Shown in pieces: positions 23,301 to 38,300 of a DNA stretch of 64,000 bases. The position numbers were made by a program, and so were the translations under genes. Source of the stretch: Ahaetulla prasina (Eukaryota; Chordata; Lepidosauria; Squamata; Colubridae); contig NC_080540.1 of the NCBI RefSeq assembly GCF_028640845.1, positions 95,592,061 to 95,656,060 of the forward strand, read 5' to 3'. Positions within the stretch are counted from its first letter, which is position 1. Each line of letters opens with the position of its first letter. The notes below the pieces were generated by a model. It made no database searches and had not been told where the DNA came from. It saw only the letters and a program-made list of their open reading frames with translations.

Positions 23301-26300
23301 TCTAATAGAAAAATAGTGGAAACATCATATGAAGCTTTTTAAAAAACTAAAGGCAAACATTAGATGTTCCAGGTTTGATCACAGAATATCTCTTGACAAT
23401 CAACATTTCATTTCTCCATATGTTAGTTATCATGCATTACACTTAGAATCAGAAAATAAAGATACCTTTTTCTTCGGAAATGCAAGAAATGGGGGAATGT
23501 TTGTATTTTTGTTACAATAAATGGACTTTTCGGTTTCTAACCAAAATACTGTACTTCAGAGTTTGCCAATATAAATTTCCAAGCAGGAAAGCACCTGTTC
23601 ACGTAATCAGCTGCTTAACATAATGAAGTCTGTGTTAAATTCAACAAAATACAGTTCAAAGTTTACTGGATAGTTAACTCCAAGGGATGCTTTGTTACAT
23701 CTTTCCAGGAAAAATAAAACAGTTGAGCTCTTCTTCTGATTACAGTATAAGCTTTTGAACAAAGCTTTTGCATGACTTATTTACCAGAATATTCTATTTG
23801 TTACAACAAATAGAAACAAACAAACATTGATTTTAATTAAGTACTGTTTGATAATGGAGTATTAAATATTTCAAATTATCAGCTATTCTGACATTACTGA
23901 AAATGTTCCAAAACTATTCCAATCATTCCAGACATATTTGGAGCTCAATCCAAATATCCAGGTATAAATTCAGATAGTTTTACATTGTAAGATATTTCAT
24001 TATTGAACTCTGAGAAAAATAGAATAATGTAATTTTATTTATTTATTCAATTAATATAGTCATCAATCTCACATACATGACACTAGGAGTTACCTAATAG
24101 ACATTAAACTTAACTTACTTAAGGTACAGTATTCTCAGTGTAATACTGCTCTTCCTCCACAAAAAAACATTTAAAATGCCATACAAAAATTATGGTAGGT
24201 ACTAATATGCAGACAAAAATACAAAGAGACGGCTATAAAAACACATTCAATCCATTTGGATTTATATAAAAAGCTTTTGAAAAATATCAAACATATCATT
24301 CAAGAAAATAAATAGACAATAATATTTTGGGCAAACTATTCATGCAAATACCTTTGGGCTACTTCCATTCCATTTGACCAGGAGTTAAGGTGAGGGGTTG
24401 CAGAATTTATATTCAGGCAGCATACTCCCAATCACAATCCTGAATTCTAAACACAAATTTTCCACCTTTTATTATCCAAAAGTTATTCCAATCCATAAAT
24501 CAGTAGAACATGTAAATGCGATGACTATTCCACACTTACAGACTACGGCTGTCTTGAAGCTGCAAAGTGTAAATTCCTTCCATTAGTTCCCTATGTGCAA
24601 AAATATTATGTTTTGAAAACAGGGTCCTCTCAACAGAGACTTGGATTTATCTTCATGGCCACTGGTTAGAATTGGTTTTCATTCCAACTGATTGAACTGT
24701 TTATCCTGGCTCACTATGTCAAATTGAAGTGGAACAAAATTCTATCAGACAAACTCTCCAAACTTTGTAATGAACTGAAGCTGAATTCAGAAAAGCTGAA
24801 AAGATAGTGTTAGTAGATAGTTTCTCTGTCAGAGGAGTAGTATTCAATTTGCTGTAGATGGGACCCATTCCTCCAAAACACGGGTGTCAAACTCGCCGCG
24901 TCACACTGCTGTCATTTGACGTATCATGATGTTTTTTCCTTTTGCAGAGCTGGGGTGGGCATGACCTCCACCGGCTGCCAGTTTGACCCCCCCTGCCCCA
25001 AAACAATCTGATTCATAGAAGAAATGCATTATTTTAATTTTAATTTAATTTTAAAAAAATTACTTTGATGTAGTGGTTACGGTTTGGGTTTGGGTTTCTG
25101 ACCCAAAAACCAGGAGACTGAGTTCTAGTCTCACCCTAGACATGAACACAGCTGAGTGCTTTGAGGCCAGTCGCTTTCTGTCATTGTGGGGAAAAAGAGG
25201 AGGAGGAAGGAGTGTTATGTATGTTTCCCACCTTGAGTTACTTATAAAGTAATACATGTGGAATAAAATTATGTTCAATAAATAAATAATAAATTGTTTG
25301 CCAAGATTTTATTCTTCCAAGCATCTTAACAATTTTGTTCTTCTAATGCTAGTTTTATAATTGTTTTATTTTATTTCTTATTATATATTTAAAAAAATAT
25401 ATTATGTTTTAATTCATATTTTAACTGTAGTAAATTGAGAATGCTGATTTCTTAACTCTGAAGTTCTGTGAGATTTTTAAAATAAGAATCTTTAATCAAT
25501 CTTTACTCCTGATGTCTATAGTCCTTACAGTTTGGCAACTTTTTCAGAACTGAGTTGCCATTATTTTCTTCCTAGGGCTGAAAGTAAGTAGCCCAAAGTC
25601 AAGCAGAACTCACAATGTCCCAGTTTCTAGCCCAGTGCCTTTAATCAGTACACCAAGCCAGCTGTCTCTTGAATAAGTAACAAATTCAATCTCACTCAGT
25701 CTGAAAAAGGCAAGGTAACTATAAAAATATGGAATTCTGATGATCTAAAGTTATTTAAGTAGTCTGTAAGTAGTATCTACACCTGGGAATAAAGCAATGT
25801 TTTAATCCAGCTGCTTGTCTAGAGCTTGCCATACCACAAAGATTTTTCACACGAGTTGAGTTCATAATTTTGCATGTGATAATATCTGTGAGGGCAGATT
25901 CATGAGTCATGACTGGGGTTTGTGGCAAAGAAGAAACTGAAACAATGGAATATGTCTTCCTTTGCTACTTCCCTATTCTTAAAAACCTGACAAATTAATT
26001 TCATGGTCCTTTACTTAGTAATAGATAATACTGTGAGAATGTAAGAATGATCAAAGTTTGTGTAGCTGCCAACTCTGTAAGGCAGGGAATGATGAATTCA
26101 TTGGAGACATTCTTTAAAACTATACAGAATTTTTGCATGTTACAAAAACCTATTTTCGTACTTTGTAGACACTTTTTAATGAGTGGTAAAAAAAATGTCT
26201 TTGTGAACTTTTAATTGCAAAAGTTTACTTGTAGATGGATAGTACTAGTAACATTTGTGTTTCTACAATTATTTTATACTCTGGCTGCTTATCCTCTCTT

Positions 26301-29300
26301 TTATCTTTTTGTTATGCTATTTGCTACTCTGAAAATAAGTACTAAACAATCATTCATATGAATGCACTCAACTGATCATACCGAACTAATATTATTTGAA
26401 TCAAGATTAAAAATACAAATGTTGCAATAGTTACAACTTGTAGCAGCCAAATATATTTTATTTCAAATATATTTTAACTACTGTTATTACCACTGCTTTC
26501 TAAAATGAATTGCCTGAGAAAAGCCATCTTTCTTAAGACAGTTAAGTCATTATCTCTTTTAAATTAATTCACCTGCGATAAAATCATTATTTAACTACCA
26601 GGTCATAACAGATCTCACGTCTGTTTAGGACAGGTTTGTCCAAAATTATCTGCTTTTGAAATTCAGCTCAAGTAATTAAAAAAAAAACCAATCTTAGACG
26701 GCAATTCATTTCCCAGCGTGAGATTGTCCCTATCATATACAACCAATCCTTGGCTTAGATCCTTCAAACATTATCACACTTACCGTATATACTCGAGTAT
26801 AAGCCGAGTTTTTCAGCACGTTTTTTGTGCTGAAAAACGTCCCCTCGGCTTATACTCGGGTCTATACGGCTTATACTCGAGTTTTTTTTTTTTTTTAAGC
26901 CCCTCGGCTTATACTCGAGTATATACGGCTTATACTCGAGGTTTTTTTTTTTCTTTTTTTCACATTTTACCGGACGGCGCGGGGAAGCCCTGCCGGTGCA
27001 GTGAGAGGGCGGGGCGGGGGAGCCGCCAGCCTTCTCAGCTGAGGGAGGGAGGGTTTCCCCAACCGGTAGGTGCCTCATTTCCCACCCTCGGCTTATACTC
27101 GAGTCCCCAGTTTACCCCAGTTTTTGGGGTAAAATTGGGGACCTCGGCTTATACTCGGATCGGCTTATATTCGAGTATATACGGTATGTAGAATAACTAG
27201 CCTGGATTGCTTTCTGAAAAATGGGAGAAATTATAAGTGCTGTGTCACACTTATCAGATGGTACATTGGTCATTGGATGTGAACAGAAATGGTACTAGAA
27301 TCTATCTGCAGATTTTTTCACAACAATATTCTCCTAGCGAATAGCTTATATATAATTGACAGAACCTACATTCCAGCACACAAAATCATAATATAGTTTG
27401 GCTTTGTCTTACTGTATCTTGTAAACTCAGCCACTCTAGTTTTGTAATATAAAAATAGTAATATAAAAAATAGACAAAAAAACTTAGAAAAAAAATCATA
27501 CCATTATGTTGTGTGAACCTATTTTTGACTATACTTGGGTTAAACTGACTGAAATACATTCTAATAAAATTGTTTATAAGTAACTTATATCATATTAATT
27601 TCAGTGGATGTGCTTGCCTATAAGTATGGATGCAACTCAATATTTAATCAATTCATGGAATATATGAGTTATATTTCAGAATAAATGAGACTTTAGATCA
27701 AAAAAAAATAAGCAACCAGGAAAGGCAAAGTTAGATGAACTCAGCATTATGTGTGTAGTTTTCCTTCTTTAGCATCTGTAAAAATATTCAGTGACATCAA
27801 TTTATCTATCTATCTAGCTAGCTAGCTATTGTCTATCTCAGGATGTTGCTTTGTACAGTTTTTTAACATCCTATCTAAATTTAAATGAGATTTTCTACAA
27901 ATATTGGATGTGTCCTGAATAATACAAGGTAAACAGAAGGAAAGTCTGACAAGCCTTATTTTGAGAATGTAAGGTGGAATGAAGCATCTAAACAAAGATA
28001 CTTGATTTCATTTCATTATCTTTGCAGATTTTTTATTATATTCAAAGATACAGACATTTAGTTCACTAAAATCAATCACTCTTAAGCAAGTTATACCAAT
28101 TTTCTTGGGACTTGACTGCAACTAATTCATTTTGTGTTCTACATATTATCAGTTTGATTACTCAAGTAAAGTGTTTAAGCTGCGGTTCTATCACTATTCA
28201 CTAGAAAATCAGCCCTGCTGATACTGTCTTCTATCTCAGTAATGTAACAGATAAACAAAAATTCACGTATTTGGAATCTTTAACAAATTGACTAAACAGC
28301 AAATATTTTGCATGATATACTGCTTCTCTTTTATATTGATGAATCTAAAAAGAAAAAAGCTACAGTTCAGGATTCTAAAAGGGACCCTTTGAGATTCTAA
28401 ATATCTCAAATTAAATATATTTAATTGAATAAGTAAATATAATCAATCACATTTATAGCAAGCTATATAAAAACTAACAAATACAAATTAAATTAAAGGA
28501 TATCACCAGTTAAAGAAATACCGGTATGTTGTTTTATGAAGCAAACAACTCTAATTCACCCCTAATTTTCCAACCTGAATCCATTTCTAACTATTAAAAT
28601 AGGATTTTCTTCAAGGAAATAGAATCAAACCATAAGCAATAATGCCTCTGAAAAACTGGAAATGGTACGGTAGTATTTTGTATTTATTTACTATGCTGCT
28701 CTACTCCCAACACCTCGAATCAGCACACAAAGAAAAATATCCAAAAATTAAAATGAACAACAAAACAACAGACAAGTGTATGTTAAATGCAATGGCACTG
28801 ATCAGCATAGGTGGATATTAGTTATACTATTTATAGGTTTTCTCTTCATAACATTAAAAACAAAATCAAGGAACTATAGTTGTAATTCATTAGATTTAGA
28901 TTATCTCATAATTATAATAGTATAACTATAACTCTGAATCAGTTTCAAGAGGGAAAAAAAATAATACAATCCATCTCACCACCCTCACCCCCAATTTTAG
29001 ACATGTGTATGTTACTTTGACATAGCAGCAAGTTGTCTTTCTTGGTCTTGCCAAAACAAATATATCGAAACACAAAAGGGCAGGAAACAACAAAAAACGT
29101 GAGCTCTAGCAAACATATCTAAGGCTGATTTACAGCTTTCTGAAAATGCCAAATGAAAAAAAAACTGCACTTGATCTCCACTGATAAACTGTGGTGCTGC
29201 CAGTGGTTTTGCAGAGCAGATGTAACATTTTAGCAAACGTGATTGTTTGTGAAAGAAATAATTTTGATCAAAAACAAAATTGCAGCCAGCAAAAGTTCTG

Positions 29301-32300
29301 TCCTTTGTCATTGTAATCTGCTCTGACAGGAAGCTGTAAGTGGAGATTCCTACCGTGAAAGGAGCAGATGTGAAAGGTCAGCCTTGGCCTGGAACTTCAA
29401 AACCGTTAACGTGTAAAACAGTGTGCATTAAAGCCTGAAACAGCTAACCACTGGATTAACGGATGTCCGCTAAGTGGGTTTGATGTTCTTTTTGGCAAGT
29501 AATGGTTAATTTTTAAAATAGGTATAATTGTAGTTTTCTCTCTCTCCCTCCCCTCCTCCCTCCCAATATCTTTTTACTGGCCAGAATCCATTTAATTACA
29601 AAGTAAGGATTTTGAAATAATGTTTTTAGGAAGAAAGAAAAAAAATCTGCATAATCTTTATTAACTTGTTCATGACAACCATTTCAAAGTAAGTGAAAGG
29701 GATTTAAAGAAAATTTAGACACAGCATTTGCATTAGATGATATATTCAAAATATCAGATATTTAACAAACAAATGCTTGTTAAATCTAACAGACAAAATA
29801 TTTAACGTTGTTTAAATATCCAGTTGAGATACTGCTGGGAAACAGAGACAATGGAAGTATTAATTATTCAATCTTACACGGTGAAAGCAAAGCAGCTAAA
29901 TATAATGCACAGTAAAGATGGAAGAAACATTGATGGATTTTTTCAGCCGTGGCAGAACTCCAAATTTTAGTTAGTTAATCAAGACATCTTACAAGTATTC
30001 AGCAGCTCCAATTAAGAATAAATAGCTGCCTTCATTCTGTAACTGACTCAACCATATGTGCCTTCTTCTAAATGTAATGAGAAATGGTAAGAAAGCAACT
30101 ACTGAGATATCTGCAAACTTCTTTTAGAAGCTGAAAGGGGAATTTTAAAATAAATAACTGTTAAATTTCTCTGTTAATTCCAGAACATTAAATTATCATT
30201 CAGATTCCTAATCCTTTAAAATAAACTGAGAATGAAAAACTATTTCAACAGATAGCTTGAAGGACTTTTGCCTCATTTAAACGAAAACATAATGCCAAGT
30301 TCAAAATTCCCCCAAATGTCAAAAAGCAGTGTGGCACATAGAATGGAGGTTTTCAGGTCATTTATTCTAATTTCCTGCATTGCTATCAAGTCGTTCTTCT
30401 AAAAACCATTGATTTATCTTTACATGAAGCTTGTGAATACTTTAGGCTGCTAATGAGCTTTATGGTAGAATTGGGATTTCATCTTTTTCCAACTCTTTTC
30501 CAATCATTTATCCTTACTGATTTTCCAAAGGAAACAAGGCAAGACAAGAAGCAATGGATGGAAACTAATCAAAAAGAGAAGCAACCTAGAACTAAGGAGA
30601 CATTTTCTGTCAGTTAGAACAATTAATCAATGGACCTGCTTACCTTCAGAAGTTGTGGGTACTCCATCACGGGAGGTTTTTAAGAAGAGATTGGCCAATG
30701 ATTTGTCTAAAATGGTATAAGGTGTCTGTCTATGGATATTCTCAATTATCCAGAACACGACTGACCCAAACAAAGGTACTTTTCCAAAAGGTAACTGGGC
30801 TTTCTTGGTTTTTTTCTTTGAAAACATTTGAATTCTCATCTTCAGAATTGAAGAAGCTTCTTTGATGGGAAGCAAAATGATTTCAAAGGAAAAAAAGGAA
30901 AGTCCAGTTGCCTTTTGGAAAAGCACCTTTGTATATAGGGTCTCCTACTTGAGCAGGAGGTAGAAGATCTCCAAAATCCCTTCCAACTCTTTTGTCTATG
31001 GAGATTCTCAGTCATCCAAGTCCCAAAAAGCATCTTTGGGACTTTCAATTCTGTTATTCTATTCTGTTCTGGTTCTGGATGTGATGGCATTCCTTCTCCC
31101 TATACCAGGAGGTATTTCTGGGTTTACAGTTCCTGCAGGAATAGTAGATAAAAGCTGCAAGCAAGAAAGACTTTGTTAGCTTTGGCTGCCCTGATTAGTT
31201 GCAATGTTGCCTGGTCCAGATGTCATTATCAAGACTCACTCATGCCCACCTTATGACTACACTATTTTATCTGACTCTAATGAGGGTGTTCTTAAAATAC
31301 TTGGAAGCTGCAAACCGAAGTGCCCATCTGATAATGAGAGCCATTAACATCATATAATGCTTCTACTGTAAGAGTTGCATAGGTGGCCTGTGAGTGAAGT
31401 TCTTATTGTTACCTATAAAGACCTTTATGGCTTGGATCATTGATATATTTGAGGCTGTCTACTCTAGGTAGAAACTGCTCGCCTAATATAATCTAGTAAG
31501 CAGAACATGCTGTGACCTCTGCCAACTGGGCTTTCGGAAACAAGTATTCTCTATTATGGCTCCTCTTCTTTGGAACAGCTCGTCTCCTGGGGTGAGAATG
31601 GTATTCAGGAAAATTGTGTTGGTTATTACCATTTAAGTAGTAGGTGTAATTTGCAGGGATATTGCTTCTGGTAATTAGAGGAGGAGGATGTTGCTATGAA
31701 TGGTATACCATTAGGCATTTCTTTTCATTTTATCTAAAGGACATCTGTAATTTTCTTATGTTATTTATTCTATGTTATGGTAGTTTGTAAGTTCAATTGC
31801 TGAGTTGCAATATTAGACAGCATCATTCTGACAAACACCTTTTCACATCTATGTGAAGCGAGAATGTGTTTTCCACAAAAAAAGTTGAATGCAAATATTT
31901 TTATGGAAACTGTATCCTATTTAAATTAAGAATATAGTAGTATTCTTAGGGAAAAAAGACCCATGTTTATAAAAATCAGGAGATTCCCACATAGGAGAAA
32001 ATTATCTAATAGATAATTAAATATCTTTTGTGATAGAATCAGCTACGGTAGATAGGATATTAAGTTACTGAATGTAGATAACACAGAAAATTGTATATTT
32101 TAGATTTATTTTAGTCTTATAGCTTAATTAATATAATTAATTAATTAATTAATTAATTAATTAATATAATCTTATAGCTATGAAATTTCAATACTTTAAA
32201 ATGTATGATTTGCTATCAAGTACATGTTTTAAAACATGTCATGAATAAGTGTGAAAAAACATTGATTATCATTTCAGGACTTTTAAATAATTATTTAAAT

Positions 32301-35300
32301 AATAATTCAGGATATTTAAAAAAATATTTTTAAATAATTGCCGATGAAGGCAACAATCTTTTAAAAATCTACCCTTCCTGAAAGTCCTATTCACTTACCG
32401 TATATACTCGAGTATAAGCCGAGTTTTTCAGCATGTTTTTTGTGCTGAAAAACGTCCCCTCGGCTTATACTCGGGTCTATACGGCTTATACTCGAGTTTT
32501 GTTTTTTTTTTAAGCCCCTCGGCTTATACTCGAGTATATACAGCTTATACTCGAGTTTTTTTTTCTTTTTCTTTTTTTCACATTTTACCGGACGGCGCGA
32601 GGAAGCCCTGCCGGTGCAGTGAGAGGGCGGGGCGGGGGAGCCGCCAGCCTTCTCAGCTGAGGGAGGGAGGGTTTCCCCAACCGGTAGGTGCCTCATTTCC
32701 CACCCTCGGCTTATACTCGAGTCCCCAGTTTACCCCAGTTTTTGGGGTAAAATTGGGGACCTCGGCTTATACTCGGATCGGCTTATATTCGAGTATATAC
32801 GGTAAGCAGAATTTTCCACAGGTATTATTTTTTTCTGTTTTATTAGGAATCTGCAATTGTTTTGTTTTATTAGGAATCTTTCCCTAAACCTTTTCTTTTA
32901 TTGAAAAAGAGCCAGTTGGTGTAATAATTAAAAGCACCAGACTACAAATTAGAAGACTCTGAGTTCAAGTCCTACCTTAGGCATGAAGTGTGCTGGATTA
33001 TTTTGGGCCACTCACTCTCTCCCAGCTGTAGGAAGAAGGCAGTGAGAAGCCAAAATGTTGCAAGAAAACTGAACAGATTTGTCAAGTCAGTTGTCAGGAA
33101 CCAAGACTGCCTTGAATATTCCCATATATACATATGTAACGTAATCATACATTTTAAAAATCAAACTGGCAACCTTGAAAAGAAGTTCCCGTTTTAGATG
33201 CAGCTGTCTGATACCCATGTAGAGTTTACTTTCTCACTTTTAGATGTAAGAACTTGAAAAGTTGCACAGAAAGCTAAGTCAAGTATTTAACTTGAAGCCT
33301 TTATTTAATAAACATAGCAGTTTTGTAAACAGCTTTCAAGTACTCCAGCCAGTCCTGTAATTCTTCAACATGAAGAATTTCTAAATATCCTTGTCTCTTT
33401 TATTGCCATTTGGCCAAAATAAACAGGAAACCCAGCTGATCATAAAGCAGAAAAAAGGAAACTTCCTAAGAACATACAAAAATAAGGAATATCATGTCTT
33501 TGACCTTTCAACTGTACGTTTTATAGTTCCACCTAAAAAAGCCAAAAGAATATTGGGACAGTGACAGTGAGTGAGTGACAGGCCATTGAATGTCATTCTT
33601 TTCTGACTTGGGGGGTGGGTGCTTCTTCTTGGTTTTCCATGTTTTCAGAATTGGTCTGCTAGGGTGTCTCTTAGTATTTGGGAATATAACTTTGAGTTTA
33701 GAATTATTTTTTATTATTATTTTTATTAGGATTTTTCAACAGGCCTTCTGCCTTGAGCAGAAGGTTGGATTAGAAAATCTCTTCCAGCCCTATGATTCTA
33801 CCTTCTGTGTTGTAATGTAATAAAAGTATAAAAACTTCAAAAATGAAAAAATGACAAATAGGGGAAAATTAAAACTACATCCAGTCAAATGTATTATTCT
33901 GAAAGGGATTCTTTTTGAGAGGATATTCACTTAAGTAATGAAGCTATTTCCAAAAAGTAGGCTGAGGTTCAAAATAAACAGGCGTGATATGAAGGATATA
34001 AATATATAAACAGTAGAATAGCCTTACAAATACATACCTTTCCTAGTCTAGAAAAAGACTTGGAAAAGTTGAGATACCTATGTGAGATTCCCCATATGAT
34101 GCCCCAATGGTGCCCATGGATAACTTTCAGGGCCAGAGAATTATATTTTATGCATACAGGTAGTCCTTGACTTAAAACAATTCATTTAATGACCATTTAC
34201 ATTTCCAATGGCACTGGAAATAGGGACTTATGACCATTTTCAACTTACGACTGAAACAGCATTCCTGTGATCCCATGATCAAAATCCAAACACTTGTCAA
34301 CTGACTCATGTTTATGACAGTTGCAGCATCCCAGGATCATGTGATCACCTTTTGCAAACTTCTGACAAGCAAAGTCAATTGGGAAGCCAGTTTCACTTAT
34401 CAACTGTGTTACTAATTTAACAACTGCAGCAATTTACTTAACAACGGTGGCAAGAAAGGTTGTAAACTGGGGCAAAATTCACTTAACTTGCTTACCAAAG
34501 GAAATTTTGGGCTCTATTGTAGCCTTAAGTCAAGGACTACCTGTATATAATACACTAGCATTCCAACTCCCTATTTAATTTCTTATCTCAGAGTGGGATT
34601 AATGATTAATGCTAAATTTTACTATTAAACTGAGAAGCCGAATGTTTTATAAAATATGGATTTAAAAAATCTCTAAAGGATAGTGCACTCAACTTACATT
34701 CATATTACGTAATTGCCAATGCAGAGCTACATCACATCAACTAAGGAAGGTGATCTATTTTATTTTTCCCCTTAACAACTATTTCTCTGTCTTTTTTTTT
34801 TCCTTTCTGAAGAAAAGGCTTTTTAAAATGCTAACCATAAGAACAATGTGCTTCTATTTTTCCATCTAAGAAACAAAACAAAACAAAACTATATTTTCCA
34901 CTTTCTACAAATCACTTTTCCTAACAGGGATTAGGCTTAACTCTTCCGATCCAACAATCTTTGTACTACAAAAGTCAATTGGATGTTTTCCAAAAGTTCA
35001 CCAAAAATTGATGAAAAAATGATAGCCCTCATTTTTTTTACCACTTTTCTGGCAGGTGGCACTTAATTCATGCTCCACTGATTTCAGAAGTAGCGAACAG
35101 ATATCAGAACTAGTAGCCACTGATAGCCTAATTCTTCATGAATTTTTCCATGCTCTTTTAAAACTATTTAATACTTGATGACAATGAATTCCACAAAATA
35201 GAACTAATATATCACTTCTTTAGTGATATATTTTCAATTGGGATATTAATAAATACAGACCTCTTTGCATTGTGCTAACATGCTGAGTAAATGAATCAGG

Positions 35301-38300
35301 AAGTCCCCATACATGGCTTCCCTCAAGACTCCATAGTAGGGGGAAAGTTGAGAAGGTGACAGAATGGGTTAAGATGTTGCAATGCATACTTCATCACTTC
35401 TGCACTTGCAAGCGATGCTGCAATTCAAGTACAAATGGGGTTTACACCACTTGTTTTATCATATTGGCATCATCCTGGTTAGGAACAAATGCTTATTTTT
35501 ATTTTTATTTTATTTTTTTGTTTACATTTATATCCCGCCCTTCTCCGAAGACTCAGGGCGGCTTACAGTGTATAAGGCAATAGTCTCATTCTATTTGTAT
35601 ATTTTTTACAAAGTCAACTTATTGCCCCCCCAACAATCTGGGTCCTCATTTTACCTACCTTATAAAGGATGGAAGGCTGAGTCAACCTTGGGCCGGGCTC
35701 GAACCTGCAGTAATTGCAGGCTTTGTGTTCTTAATAACAGGCTGTTCTTAATAACAGGCCTTACCAGCCTGCGCCATTCACCGGCCCTTATGTAGCCTAT
35801 ATCATAAGCTCACTAGATAGCTTTAGGCAAATTTTTTCTAAATATGCCCACATGTCAAGCTAATGCAATGTGGTTTTATAAAACAATATAGAGGATAATC
35901 TGTATATAAACCAAATCACCATTTAGCAAGCCATTGTTAATATCATCCATGCTTGACATGATAGGATAAACCAGGTGGTCTCGATTTCAAATTCCATTCA
36001 TATATAATACATCGTAATGGAGAATACAAATCTGATTTAGCAGATAGGCTGTTTTAAGGATTACAGCTAAAAATGAAAATTAATATTCTTAGAAATTACC
36101 AGAAAATTCTATAAATCTATAACAGGGCCTACTCAATGCTGTTTTTTCTAAAGTTACAATGGTTCAAGTAGAACAACCATGAATTAACAGACAAGATTCA
36201 TGTCTGAACTAAATGTGCATTTAAATAAATCTTTAGAGAACATTAGGGTAAGTGGAATAGAATAGAATTTAGAATAGATTTTTTTTTTATTGGCCAAATG
36301 TGATTGGACACAAATCACACTTTTCACGACCCTCTTCTTAATTCGTGCAGTATACAGGTCCTCAATGGAAGGCAGGTTGGTAGCAATTATTTTTTCTGCA
36401 GTTCTAATTATCCTCTGAAGTCTGTGTTTTTCTTGTTGGGTTGCAGAACCGAACCAGACAGTTATGGAGGTGCAAATGACAGACTCAATAATTCCTCTGT
36501 AGAACTGAATCAGCAGCTCCTTGGGCAGTTTGAGCTTACTGAGTTGGCGCAGAAAGAACATTCTTTGTTGCCCTTTTTTAATGATGTTTTTGATGTTGGC
36601 TGTCCATTTTAGATCTTGCGATATGATAGAATCTAGAAATTTAAAGGTTTCTACTGTTGATACTGTGTTGTCTAGTATTGTGAGAGGTGGAAGTATGGAA
36701 GGGTTTCTCCTAAAGTCCACCACCATTTCTACGGTTTTGAGTGTATTCAGTTCCAGATTGTTTTGGTTGCACCACAAGGCTAGTCGTTCAACCTCTCGTC
36801 TATATGCAGATTCGTCATTGTCTCGAATGAGACCAATCACTGTTGTGTCATCTGCGAACTTCAGTAGCTTAACAGATGGATCGTTGGAGATGCAGTCATT
36901 GGTATACAGAGAGAAGAGAAGTGGGGAGAGCACACAGCCTTGGGGGGGGCCTGTGCTAATTGTACAGGTATTTGATGTGATCTTGCTTAGCTTCACCTGC
37001 TGCTTCCTGTTTGTTAGGAAGCTTGTGATCCACTTACAAGTCTGTTCTGGTACCTGTAGCTGGTTTAGTTTAGTTAGAAGAATATCTGGAATGATGGTAT
37101 TGAATGCTGAATTAAAGTCTACAAAAAGGACCCTTGCATAGGTAATTTTGTGCAGATACACAAAATTAAAATATAAAGTCTTTATCCTAGCTTCCCAAAT
37201 AAAAAATATCTATACACTTAAGTGTGAATATAAGTCTCTACAATTCAGTTTTTAAATACCTTAATTAATATAATTCAGTTTTTAAATGAAAATTAGATCT
37301 ACTGCAATCCACTAAACTGTCAATTTAAAGACTCCTCATTAGCATTTTAAACCAAATTAACTATTTCTAAATCAGGCGTGTCCAACCCATAGCCCACAAG
37401 CCTCATGTGGACCTGGACAGTAATGCAGCCGCACAAGATCATAAATTTTTGACATTTTCAACGTACGGTTTAATTTCTGAAGAACAATTATAGCAATTAG
37501 ACTGTAAAGTTCCAATCAAATATATATAAGTTGGGTCTTATTCAGTACAAAGTTCTACCATCATTTTGAAAATGTATCACTTTTCAAGAGAAATCATTTT
37601 TAAAGAAAAATCATCATCATCATAAAGTTGTAAAACTTTCAATACAGGGTCTGGTAGCATATGGGGTTTTTCAAGTACAAGGGAGAATCAAGACAAATGT
37701 ATTTCCTTTAAATCAAGAATATTAATTAACGGTATTTACCTGATTAAAGGTTTTGAATATGAATTCTCTGAATATAGCATCTCTTTCAGTGAGCTCAGAC
37801 CAGCCAGCAGCTTTAAGATCATATAACGCTTGGTTCCTTTCTTCGGTGCTCAACCAGCTAGATTGTGAAGACTAAGATGGCAAAGAAAGAGGAAAAACGC
37901 ACCATAAATCTACGCTAAACATACAGATGCTTATTAGTTTAAAAAGACCACATTGCATTAATTATTTGTAAACATACTGGTTGTGTCTTCACAAATAGAA
38001 TTGTACAGGTTGATTCTGCTCCCCCCCTTAAAAAATCGTATCTGAATTATATTTAGAATATGAAATTAAGTAGCATCTAAATTAAAAGATCTTAGGCAGC
38101 ATCTTAGGTAGAAAACAAGCATCATTGATACTTGCATTTGAGTAAACATGCTACATGATAACTTTGCACTATTCTAGAGGAGGCGGGAGCAGATGCTGCT
38201 GTATAAAAATTAGCAAACATAATCCACTAAAATTGGAAATACTTTTATATTGTGCCCAACGGAAGAGAAGCATGCTCTTAAGTCTCTCCCAATAACAAAT

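Larger units (their letters stand above)
14973..37739 (-). other. PCBD2 intron 2 (22.8 kb)
   Basis: Long stretches of unique AT-rich sequence without recognisable genes: about 15.0-18.8, 18.97-20.05, 20.3-24.88, 25.7-26.78 and 27.2-30.5 kb. The repeats inside are listed separately. The segment at about 29.0-29.5 kb has higher complexity and may be a conserved noncoding element. Confidence 0.8.

Noticed and set aside
26718..27191. 157-codon frame rich in Tyr, Ser and Phe
   Set aside because: It translates the repeated CTCGAGTATA units of a MITE; the minus-strand frame in the identical element at 32391-32696 shows the same artefact.
36521..37141. 206-codon plus-strand frame
   Set aside because: Antisense shadow of the LINE reverse-transcriptase remnant, which reads correctly on the minus strand.
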